Assembly (NCBI GenBank): GCA_946478675.1
Contig: CAMLEF010000205.1
Coordinates: 1 to 8,336, forward strand
Origin: an uncultured Flavobacteriales bacterium
GTDB lineage: Bacteria; Bacteroidota; Bacteroidia; Palsa-965
DNA length: 8,336 nucleotides
Reading direction: 5' to 3'
The notes under the pieces were generated by a model. It saw only the letters and a list, made by a program, of their open reading frames with translations. It had not been told where the DNA came from and did not search any database. Positions 1-6,905 of the stretch are shown here, one piece after another. Positions within the stretch are counted from its first letter, which is position 1. Every line of letters starts with the position of its first letter. A program made the translations under genes and the position numbers.

Positions 1-115
1 CGCAGATCTCACAGGTAAGCCTGCACTCCGGCCGGCCTCGCCTACCCAGTGAAAGGGAATGGCATGAATTCAGCCGGAGCTGTTCCGGTACAAACGGATA
101 AAAGATTTGCGGAAC
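1..115. other. Upstream flank without a confident gene
   Basis: No complete gene can be supported here. On the plus strand the three frames run into stops at 16-18, 50-52 and 99-101. The last of these (TAA 99-101, after 32 open codons from the window edge) lies 14 bases before the strong terminator at 116-150. It could therefore be the tail of a plus-strand gene that begins outside the window, but the 32 residues match no family I recognise. The stretch may equally be non-coding. Confidence 0.25.
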
Positions 116-150
116 AAAAAACCTCCGGCCTTCGCGCCGGAGGTTTTTTT
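116..150. terminator. Strong bidirectional rho-independent terminator
   Basis: A perfect 14-bp stem is formed by 116-129 (six A then CCTCCGGC) and 136-149 (GCCGGAGG then six T), around a 6-base loop CTTCGC (130-135). GC-rich in the stem core and flanked by A on one side and T on the other, it gives a GC stem followed by a U-run in either transcription direction. On the plus strand it would end whatever gene lies left of the window. On the minus strand it would stop transcripts running out of the 150-300 region. Confidence 0.88.
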
Positions 151-278
151 ATGCCTGTGCGTTGATCAGGTTTATGCGCAATGATGATGCGCTTGGAGTT
201 CCCGGTAATCACATCGCTCTCCTGACGAAGATCAATTACATCCATGCCCGGCCTCCTTTTACAGGAAAAGCAGATCAT

Positions 279-301
279 GTTGCTTTGAGTACAGCAACTC
301 A
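279..301 (+). promoter_or_regulatory. Overlapping inverted repeats and candidate -7 element before the nitroreductase
   Basis: GTTGCT (279-284) and AGCAAC (293-298) are perfect 6-base inverted repeats around an 8-base spacer. A second, overlapping pair is TGAGT (286-290) and ACTCA (297-301). Inside the block, TTGCTTTG (280-287) matches the Bacteroidota -7 consensus TAnnTTTG at all but one defined position and would place transcription start roughly 16 bases before the ATG at 309. No convincing -33 TTG is seen. The repeats could be an operator lying over the promoter, or a hairpin. Both readings are inference. Confidence 0.35.
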
Positions 302-308
302 TTTTCCC

Positions 309-887
309 ATGACACTTCTTTCCTCTCTTCCCGAAGCCGGTGTTCGCAACAGCGTATTTCACACGATGTACTCCCGGCGCGCAACCCGCAGCTACCTGGA
401 GCGTCCTGTGCCGCGTCCCGTGATTGAGCAATTGATTGACGCCGGTAAAATGGCGCCTTCTGCGATCAACCTCCAGCCTTATCGATTGCTGATCACCGAC
501 GATCCGGAAAAGATCAAACGCTTCTCGGCAGCGATCGTAAAAGCAGGAGAATCTTTTTTTCACCTCGCGCACGGCATTTCCCTCGCGGCTACGGAAGACC
601 CGATCTTCTATCATGCGCCTGTCGTGGTATTCCTGATCGGGCCGGAAGAAGATCCGTGGGCGGCGATGGACATCGGCATGTGCGCTGAAAACATCATGCT
701 TGCAGCGAAATCGATCGGCCTCGATACCTGCCCGATCGGGTTTGCAACGCTGATCGCACAAACGCCGGTTTTACCCGAGCTGAAGCTGGAGGAAAAAGAG
801 AAAGTGTATCTCGCCCTCACGATCGGCTATGGCGACGACACGCCGGTGTTTCACGGCCGCCGCGACGACAACGTTTCTTACCTGTGA
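309..887 (+). CDS. Nitroreductase family flavoprotein (192 aa)
   Basis: This is a flavin (FMN)-dependent oxidoreductase of the nitroreductase superfamily, cytosolic and probably dimeric, using NAD(P)H to reduce nitro compounds, quinones or another unknown acceptor. Family landmarks are the N-terminal SRRATRSY (residues 22-29, the FMN-phosphate-binding arginine region), APSAINLQPYR (49-59), the helix following DIGMCAENIMLAA (121-133) with the usual G-L-x-T/S-C-x-I-G stretch after it, and TIGYG near the end (171-175). Two earlier in-frame ATGs (162, 174) would add about 45-49 residues without family character. A later one (366) would cut into the first helix, just before the SRR motif. The ATG at 309 gives normal family length and is preferred, although it has no Shine-Dalgarno sequence. 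The gene is convergent with the P-type ATPase and stops 19 bases from that gene's stop. The physiological substrate cannot be told from sequence. Confidence 0.9.
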   Translation: MTLLSSLPEAGVRNSVFHTMYSRRATRSYLERPVPRPVIEQLIDAGKMAPSAINLQPYRLLITDDPEKIKRFSAAIVKAGESFFHLAHGISLAATEDPIFYHAPVVVFLIGPEEDPWAAMDIGMCAENIMLAAKSIGLDTCPIGFATLIAQTPVLPELKLEEKEKVYLALTIGYGDDTPVFHGRRDDNVSYL

Positions 888-906
888 AGGCGAAGTTTTT
901 CTGCGC

Positions 907-3393
907 TTAAAATTTCAACCGGCGAAACAGGAAATGTTTCGTCAGCTCCCCGGTGAACAAATACACCAGCGCGATCAGCAGCACGCAGCCCAGCACCTTC
1001 GGATCGAGCGGTACCAGGCTGAACCATCCCGCGAACGGCAGGAACGGCAGCAGCAACGTTGCCGCCAGCACCAGCAGGCTCACGGCAGCCAGCAACTTCC
1101 CGGGGCGGCTGCGCAGGAACGAAAGACGCGTGCGGATTACGAAGAGGATCAGCACTTCGGTAATAACGGACTCGATGAACCAGCCGGTGCGGAACTGCTC
1201 CTGCGAGGTGCGAAAAAAAAGATACAGCATTCCGAACGTCAGGAAATCGAACAGCGAGCTCTGCAAGCCGAAGACGACCATGAAATTGCGGATGAGCTTC
1301 ATGTTCCATTTCCTGGGTTGATCGAGCATCGCGGCATCCACATTGTCGGAAGCGATCGCCAGCGAAGGAATATCCGTGAGAAAATTGACCAGCAAAACCT
1401 GGAGCGGAAGCAGCGGAAGAAACGGTAGCATCACGGATGCAATCGCCATGCTGGCCATGTTGCCGAAATTCGCGCTGGTCGTGATGAAAATATATTTCAG
1501 CGTGTTGAGATACGTTTTCCGTCCTTCTTCCACGCCGCCGCACAACACCTGCAGATCTTTTTCCAGCAGGATCATGTCGGCGGCATCGCGCGCCACGTCC
1601 ACCGCATTTTCCACGGTAATGCCGACGTCCGCTGTTTTCAGCGCCGAAGCATCGTTGATCCCGTCGCCGAGATAACCGACCGTGCTGCCCGATTGCTGCA
1701 GCGCCCGTACGATCCGTTCTTTCTGCGAAGGCTCCGTTTCCGCGAAGATGCTCACCTCCGCCACCGACCGCACCAGCGCTTCGTCATTCATGCGGTGCAG
1801 CTCTTCGCAGGTGAGAATTTTTTCGGGATCGATCGACAGCTCCGTTGCAATCCGGTGCGCAATGAGGCGGTTGTCGCCCGTGATCAGCTTCAGCGAAATG
1901 CCCAAATGCTGCACGCGCCCGATCGTTTCGCGGATACCCGGTTTCAACGGATCCGCCAGCAGGATGAAGCCGAGAAAGATCATTCCCTGCTCGTCGTCTT
2001 TCGTGATCACCGGATCATCCGTGACGTCTTTATACGCAATGCCGAGCACCCTGTAACCTTCGCCGCTGTACTGGTGATATAAAGCATCCAGCGGCTCTTC
2101 CTGCAGCGGGATAACTTTTCCGTCGCGGAGCCGGATGTGCGTGCAAATTTCCAGCACGTTCTTAAAGCTCCCTTTGCTGATCATCACATGCGCATCGTTT
2201 TCCGTAACAACGATGCTCAACCGTTTACGAATGAAATCATAGGGAACTTCATCGAGCTTCTGAAAACGCGCCGCCTCTTTCTGCTCGTCGCGGCGGATCG
2301 CTTCGTCGAGCGGGTTGAGAAAACCGGTTTCGAATTTCGCATTGAGATAGGCATACAATCCGACCTGCGGATCTGCTGTGCCGTCGGCTCCGAGATACGC
2401 GTGAATGCGGACTTCGCCTTCCGTAAGCGTGCCCGTTTTGTCGGAACACAGCACATCGATCGCACCGAGATTCTGGATCGACGCCAGCCGTTTCACCACG
2501 ACCTTTTTCTCCGCCATTCGTTTGGCGCCTGCAGAAAGCGTAATGGTGATGATCGAAGGCAGCAGCTCGGGTGCAAGGCCGACGGAGATCGCCAGCGCAA
2601 AAAGAAACGATTCTTCTGCCGGCTTGCCCGCGGCCAGGTTGTAGGCAAGCACAATGCCCGCCAGCACCAGCGAGATCCGGATGATCATCCGCCCGAAACG
2701 CCGGATCCCTTTTTCAAACGCCGTTTCGGTCACAATGACGCCCATCTCGCGCCCGATGCGGCCGAGCTCCGTTTCCTCTCCGACCGCAGCAAGCACGATC
2801 TCCGCTTGCCCGCTGATCACGTTGGTGCCGCTGAACACCGCATTCATCCGTGAGCCGGGAGCGGCGGAAACACTTTTCTCTGCCGGGAACGATTCTCCCG
2901 TCAGCACCGCCTCGTTCACGTACAAGTCGCGCGCGCGGAGAATCAATCCGTCACCGGGAATAATATCGCCGGCTTCGAGCTGCACGATGTCACCGGCCAC
3001 CACTTCGTCGAGCGGAACAGAGCTGATCTTCCCGTCGCGCAGCACATTCGCACGCACTTTCACGAGATTGCGGAGACGTTCCATTGCTTTGCCGGCGTTG
3101 CGTTCCTGGATGAACCCGAGAATGCCGGTAAGAAAAAGCACGACGAAAATGATCAGCGAATTGCCCAGCTCGCCGAGGATCGAAGAAAGCAAGAGGGAAA
3201 CCACCAGCAGCAGCACCAGTGGATTTTTGAATTGCGAAAGCAACAATAACAGGTCCCGTTGCCACGGCGCATATTCCCTGCGCTTCCGCGGACGACGTTC
3301 GTTAACCTGCTGCGTTGTCAACCCGCTTTCGGGAGTTTCCATCCGGCGCCGGAGCTCGTCGGCAGACAGGTTGCAAAAATCCAACGGAGCCAT
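907..3393 (-). CDS. mgtA: MgtA-type (P3B) cation-transporting P-type ATPase, 828 aa
   Basis: This inner-membrane ATPase moves a cation, most likely Mg2+ inward, at the cost of ATP. Order of elements: soluble N-terminus, two membrane segments (about 48-95), actuator domain with TGES (165-168), M3-M4 with PELLP (275-279), phosphorylation motif SDKTGTLT with the acceptor Asp at 318, nucleotide-binding domain with SKGSF (406-410), hinge motifs TGDN (505-508) and GDGINDASALKTADVGITV (576-594), then about six C-terminal membrane segments. KRLASIQNLGAIDVLCSDKT (301-320), PRKWNMK (693-699) and GWFIE (737-741) closely resemble enterobacterial MgtA. It is somewhat shorter than E. coli MgtA (about 900 aa), mostly at the N-terminus. 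M6 reads NFLTDIPSLAI (670-680) rather than the NLMYDISQ-like form of E. coli, so the exact ion is not certain. It is the last gene of the operon, 21 bases after the zinc-ribbon gene, with no long Mg2+-sensing leader of its own. Confidence 0.9.
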   Translation of the reverse strand: MAPLDFCNLSADELRRRMETPESGLTTQQVNERRPRKRREYAPWQRDLLLLLSQFKNPLVLLLVVSLLLSSILGELGNSLIIFVVLFLTGILGFIQERNAGKAMERLRNLVKVRANVLRDGKISSVPLDEVVAGDIVQLEAGDIIPGDGLILRARDLYVNEAVLTGESFPAEKSVSAAPGSRMNAVFSGTNVISGQAEIVLAAVGEETELGRIGREMGVIVTETAFEKGIRRFGRMIIRISLVLAGIVLAYNLAAGKPAEESFLFALAISVGLAPELLPSIITITLSAGAKRMAEKKVVVKRLASIQNLGAIDVLCSDKTGTLTEGEVRIHAYLGADGTADPQVGLYAYLNAKFETGFLNPLDEAIRRDEQKEAARFQKLDEVPYDFIRKRLSIVVTENDAHVMISKGSFKNVLEICTHIRLRDGKVIPLQEEPLDALYHQYSGEGYRVLGIAYKDVTDDPVITKDDEQGMIFLGFILLADPLKPGIRETIGRVQHLGISLKLITGDNRLIAHRIATELSIDPEKILTCEELHRMNDEALVRSVAEVSIFAETEPSQKERIVRALQQSGSTVGYLGDGINDASALKTADVGITVENAVDVARDAADMILLEKDLQVLCGGVEEGRKTYLNTLKYIFITTSANFGNMASMAIASVMLPFLPLLPLQVLLVNFLTDIPSLAIASDNVDAAMLDQPRKWNMKLIRNFMVVFGLQSSLFDFLTFGMLYLFFRTSQEQFRTGWFIESVITEVLILFVIRTRLSFLRSRPGKLLAAVSLLVLAATLLLPFLPFAGWFSLVPLDPKVLGCVLLIALVYLFTGELTKHFLFRRLKF

Positions 3394-3414
3394 GCGGTGT
3401 CGTTACGCTGCTGG

Positions 3415-3687
3415 TTAACCCAAAATGGTTGTGTTGCGCCAGCGTTTCAAATGCGGAAGGCTGTTGACGGAAAGTTTGATGATGTTTTCCGGCGCCTGCA
3501 TTTTCAGCAGTTGTGTTTTTACAATGTCGCTCATATCGTCGATCGACATTTCCGGGTTGACGAAAGCGCCGTCGACGTAGCAATACTTGCAATACTCGGC
3601 GCTTTTCGTGCCGTCTTTTTCGGTGCCGCGAAGCGTAACGTCGTCGATCGGCATGCTGCAGCTCTGGCAAAAATTTTTCGGTTGCAT
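3415..3687 (-). CDS. Small putative zinc-ribbon domain protein (90 aa)
   Basis: The 90-residue protein begins MQPKNFCQSCSMPI and holds two cysteine pairs: Cys7/Cys10 (CQSC) and Cys33/Cys36 (CKYC). It also has a GTEKDGTKSAEY strand between them and a YVDGAF turn after the second pair. This is the layout of the putative zinc-ribbon family found as short stand-alone proteins (I believe PF12674). The C-terminal half (about 46-90) looks helical and contains no further cysteines. The family is often loosely annotated as a transcriptional regulator, and no function is established from this sequence. The frame is open much farther upstream, but the ATG at 3687 is preferred: it sits 17 bases after the SDR stop and directly before the CxxC motif, while the upstream extension overlaps the SDR out of frame and has arginine-rich shadow composition. 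The next gene is the ATPase, 21 bases on. Confidence 0.85.
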   Translation of the reverse strand: MQPKNFCQSCSMPIDDVTLRGTEKDGTKSAEYCKYCYVDGAFVNPEMSIDDMSDIVKTQLLKMQAPENIIKLSVNSLPHLKRWRNTTILG

Positions 3688-3704
3688 GAGTTTCTTTTTT
3701 AAGA

Positions 3705-4466
3705 TTAATAAGCGGTCCACCCGGCGTCCGCCACGATAACGGCGCCATTGAGCAGGCTCGAATTTCCGGAAGCAAGGAACAACGCGATCTCCGCAATTTC
3801 TTTCGGCTCGCCGGCACGGATGCTTGTGCCCATGCCGAGTGAAAGTTTTGCGTAACCCAGCGCGCTCGGCTGTTTGACATCGGCGCCGATATTGGTATTT
3901 ACAGCGCCGGGAGCGATCGCGTTGCAGCGAATGCCTTTGTCGCCATACTGGAACGCCACGTTTTTCGTCATGCCGATCAGCGCGTGCTTCGACGTCGTGT
4001 ACGCAACACCTGCGCGCGAGCCGTTCAATCCGCCGACGGAAGCGATGTTGATGATGCTTCCTCCGCCCTGCTTCAGCATTTGCGGCACAGCGAGGCGCAT
4101 CGCGTACATCGGCCCGTTCACGTTGATGCTCATCACGCGTTCCCAAACGGCATTCGTGACTTCACCGACCGGGAGAAAATCATCGAGCACGCCGGCGTTG
4201 TTCACGAGCACGTCGAGGCGGCCGAATTGCTGCACGGCAGTATCGACGAGCTGCTTCACGATTTTTTCATCGGCAACGCTCCCGGGCACTCCGAGCGCGG
4301 TGGCTCCTGTGGCGGTAATGGATTTGACTACTGCAGCCAGCCCATCTGCGTTAACGTCGGAGAGCACGAGCTTCATGCCGTTGGCGGCAAAAAGTTCAGC
4401 CATCGCTTTTCCCATGCCGGATGCGGCGCCGGTGATGACGGCAATTTTATTTTCAGTTGCTTTCAT
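3705..4466 (-). CDS. Short-chain dehydrogenase/reductase (classical SDR, 253 aa)
   Basis: This cytosolic NAD(P)-dependent oxidoreductase of the classical SDR family is complete. The Rossmann cofactor motif TGAASGMG is at 12-19, with Asp37 at the end of the second strand (LVLSDVN), which usually favours NAD(H) over NADP(H). NNAG (89-92) follows. The catalytic tetrad is Asn115, Ser143, Tyr156 and Lys160 (YTTSK), and the APG turn is at 185-187. Length is typical. The substrate is not predictable: such proteins are annotated variously as glucose 1-dehydrogenase, 3-oxoacyl-ACP reductase or acetoin/diol dehydrogenase. The ATG at 4466 overlaps the last 14 bases of ppsA, so translation is probably coupled to it. 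The zinc-ribbon gene follows after 17 bases. Confidence 0.92.
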   Translation of the reverse strand: MKATENKIAVITGAASGMGKAMAELFAANGMKLVLSDVNADGLAAVVKSITATGATALGVPGSVADEKIVKQLVDTAVQQFGRLDVLVNNAGVLDDFLPVGEVTNAVWERVMSINVNGPMYAMRLAVPQMLKQGGGSIINIASVGGLNGSRAGVAYTTSKHALIGMTKNVAFQYGDKGIRCNAIAPGAVNTNIGADVKQPSALGYAKLSLGMGTSIRAGEPKEIAEIALFLASGNSSLLNGAVIVADAGWTAY

Positions 4467-6894
4467 GATTCTGTTTTTTAGCGGGACGTGTTTTTTTCTT
4501 CACCGATGCAGCTTCTGCTTTGTTCATGTTCTCGATCCCCTGCAGCAGCGCATCGGGATTGAAGGAAATACTGTTGATGCCTTCGCTGATCAGGAACTGC
4601 GCGTACTCGGGAAAATCGCTCGGCGCCTGTCCGCAGAGCCCGACTTTCACACCGGCTTTTTTCGCTTTCTGGATGAGCGTGGCGATGAGCTGTTTCGCGG
4701 CATCGTCTTTTTCGTTGAACAGCGGGCTGATGATCGAGTTGTCGCGATCGATGCCGAGCGTGAGCTGCGTGAGGTCGTTGGAGCCGATGGAGAAACCGTC
4801 GAAGATCTTCGCGAATTCTTCCGCAAGCAAAATGTTCGAAGGGATTTCCGCCATCACATAAATCTCCAGTTTGTTTTCGCCGCGCACCAGGCCATGCGCC
4901 GCCATCAGGTCGACGACTTTTTTTCCTTCTTCCACCGTGCGGCAGAACGGGATCATCAGCTTCACATTGTCGAGGCCCATTTCGTCACGCACCATTTTCA
5001 TCGCTTCGCACTCGAGACGGAATCCTTCACGATATCGTTCGTGGTAATAGCGGGAAGCGCCGCGGAATCCGATCATCGGGTTTTCTTCTTTCGGCTCGAA
5101 CGCTTTTCCGCCGATGAGGTTGGCGTATTCGTTCGTTTTGAAATCGCTCATGCGAACGATCACTTCGCGCGGATAAAAAGCGCAGGCCACCATCGCCACC
5201 GCACGCGCCAGCTGCTCGACGAAATATTTTTTCTTGTCGGGATAGAGATGCGTGAGGCGCTCAATTTCTTTTTTCGCTTCCGCATCGGCGAGCGTGTCGT
5301 AATTCACCAGCGCCATCGGGTGTACGCGGATGCTGTTGCTGATCGCAAATTCGAGGCGCATCAGTCCTACTCCTTTTGCCGGCAGGAACGATAACGGGAA
5401 CGCATTGTCAGGATCAGCGAGGATCAGCAACGGCGCAGCAGCAGGAACGGGAATATTCCGCAGGTCCTGCTCTTCTTCTTTCCATTTCAGCGCGCCTTCG
5501 TAGATCGAACCGGTTTTGCCGGTAGCGCAGGAAACGGTGATCTGCTGTCCGTCCCGGATTTTCTGCGTGCCTTCGTTCGTACCGACAACAGCCGCCAATC
5601 CCAGCTCACGCGCAACGATCGAAGCATGACTCGTTCTTCCGCCGCGGTCGGTGACGATTGCGCCGGCCTTTTTCATGATCGGGTCCCAATCGGGATTGGT
5701 GATGCCGGTGACGAGAATTTCTCCCGGCTGCAGCTTCTCGCTTTCCGCAGGCGAATGAAGAATGCGCGCTACACCGGAAACGATCTTGCCGCCAATCGCG
5801 TTGCCGGTGACGATCACTTTTCCTTTTTCCGTGAGCGTATAATCTTTGCGGACGTATGGATTGCGACGCTGCTGAACCGTTTCGGGCCGCGCCTGCACGA
5901 TATACAAGTCGCCGGTCAAACCGTCCTTCGCCCATTCGATGTCCATCGGTTGCTTGTAATGCATCTCGATCAGCATCGCCCAGGCAGCGAGCGTATTGAT
6001 TTCATCATCGTCGATGCAGAATTGTTCGCGTTTCGCCGGCGGCGTTTCGAGATTGCACGTCACGCGTCCCGGTTCGTGATCGACTTCCTGCGCGTACACG
6101 AGCATCTTCGCTTTCGTGCCGAGCTTTTTCTGCACGATGGCATTTTTCCCTTTGACAAACGTCGGCTTGAAAACATAAAATTCATCGGGGCTGATCGTGC
6201 CCTGCACAATATTTTCACCCAATCCCCAAGCACCGGTGATCAGCACCACGTCTTTGAAACCGGACTCCGGATCGAGCGTGAAGATCACACCGGAAGATGC
6301 GAGATCGGAACGCACCATTTTCTGCACGCCTACCGACAGCCCGACTTTCATATGCGGAAAGCCGTTGTCTTCGCGGTATTTGATCGCGCGATCGGTAAAG
6401 AGCGACACGAAACATTTGCGCACCGCAAGGAGCAGCAGCTCGATGCCGGAAATGTTGAGATACGATTCATGCTGCCCGGCAAAGCTGGCGCCGGGAAGAT
6501 CTTCCGCGGTGGCGCTGCTGCGAACGGCGACGTCGACATTGCCTTTCCATTTTTCACACATCGCGCCATAGGATTCGCGGATCGCATCGCTGACACGTTC
6601 GGGCAGCGGCAGCTCTTCGAGTATAGCACGGATCGCCGCGCCGGTTTCTTTCAGGTTGGAAAAATCTTTGCGGTCGAGCGCGAACAGTTTATCCTGCACG
6701 GCATCGAATACTTTGTTTTCATGAATGAATTCCCAATACGCATTCACCGTAATGGCGAATCCTTCCGGGACGCGAATTCCTTTTTCACCGAGTGAACGGA
6801 TCATTTCTCCCAGCGACGCATTCTTTCCGCCGACCAGCGGCACGTCGTTCATGGAACAGTCTTTCAGCGCGATTATCAGTTTTTCGTTATTCAT
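4453..6894 (-). CDS. ppsA: Phosphoenolpyruvate synthase (pyruvate, water dikinase), 813 aa
   Basis: The enzyme converts pyruvate + ATP + water to PEP + AMP + phosphate, the PEP-forming step for gluconeogenesis from pyruvate or lactate. Domains in order: N-terminal ATP-grasp domain with GGKNASLGEM (22-31), VRSSATAEDLPGASFAGQHE (124-143) and the DIEWA...YIVQARPET segment (318-339); the swivelling phosphohistidine domain with GGRTSHASIVARELG (418-432), catalytic His423; and the C-terminal PEP/pyruvate barrel with GVGLMRLEF (508-516), RMSDFKTNEYANLIGG (581-596), GSNDLTQLTLGIDRD (704-718) and GLCGQAPSD (752-760), catalytic Cys754. Length is close to the E. coli enzyme. A lysine-rich tail (about 799-813) extends beyond the barrel and is encoded next to and across the overlap with the SDR gene. 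ATG 6894 lies 11 bases after the usp stop. No gene for the PEP synthase regulatory kinase/phosphorylase is in the window. Confidence 0.95.
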   Translation of the reverse strand: MNNEKLIIALKDCSMNDVPLVGGKNASLGEMIRSLGEKGIRVPEGFAITVNAYWEFIHENKVFDAVQDKLFALDRKDFSNLKETGAAIRAILEELPLPERVSDAIRESYGAMCEKWKGNVDVAVRSSATAEDLPGASFAGQHESYLNISGIELLLLAVRKCFVSLFTDRAIKYREDNGFPHMKVGLSVGVQKMVRSDLASSGVIFTLDPESGFKDVVLITGAWGLGENIVQGTISPDEFYVFKPTFVKGKNAIVQKKLGTKAKMLVYAQEVDHEPGRVTCNLETPPAKREQFCIDDDEINTLAAWAMLIEMHYKQPMDIEWAKDGLTGDLYIVQARPETVQQRRNPYVRKDYTLTEKGKVIVTGNAIGGKIVSGVARILHSPAESEKLQPGEILVTGITNPDWDPIMKKAGAIVTDRGGRTSHASIVARELGLAAVVGTNEGTQKIRDGQQITVSCATGKTGSIYEGALKWKEEEQDLRNIPVPAAAPLLILADPDNAFPLSFLPAKGVGLMRLEFAISNSIRVHPMALVNYDTLADAEAKKEIERLTHLYPDKKKYFVEQLARAVAMVACAFYPREVIVRMSDFKTNEYANLIGGKAFEPKEENPMIGFRGASRYYHERYREGFRLECEAMKMVRDEMGLDNVKLMIPFCRTVEEGKKVVDLMAAHGLVRGENKLEIYVMAEIPSNILLAEEFAKIFDGFSIGSNDLTQLTLGIDRDNSIISPLFNEKDDAAKQLIATLIQKAKKAGVKVGLCGQAPSDFPEYAQFLISEGINSISFNPDALLQGIENMNKAEAASVKKKTRPAKKQNHESN

Positions 6895-6905
6895 CGGTAA
6901 TGTTG

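Noticed and set aside
162..308. Longer nitroreductase start at 162 or 174
   Set aside because: The added residues lie outside the usual family length, show no targeting signal, and contain the promoter-like box and inverted repeats.
42..761. 239-codon minus-strand open frame over the nitroreductase
   Set aside because: Its upper part is antisense to a well-supported nitroreductase and has shadow composition. Only the section from the ATG at 245 is worth mention, as a weak small-ORF candidate.
892..916. AT-rich hairpin as terminator between the convergent genes
   Set aside because: The eight-pair stem has mostly A-T pairs and one G-U pair with a 9-base loop, so it is too weak to call a terminator.
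3688..4146. N-terminal extension of the zinc-ribbon protein to 243 residues
   Set aside because: The extra part overlaps the SDR gene out of frame, is Arg/His-rich without family character, and the ATG at 3687 directly precedes the CxxC motif.
3874..5394. 506-codon open frame on the plus strand across the SDR and ppsA genes
   Set aside because: It is antisense to two genes with clear catalytic motifs, is rich in Arg, His and Phe as expected of a reverse-frame shadow in GC-rich DNA, and shows no domain.
5626..6795. 389-codon plus-strand open frame over ppsA
   Set aside because: Antisense shadow of the PEP synthase ATP-grasp and phosphohistidine regions. No domain, and Arg/Phe-rich composition.
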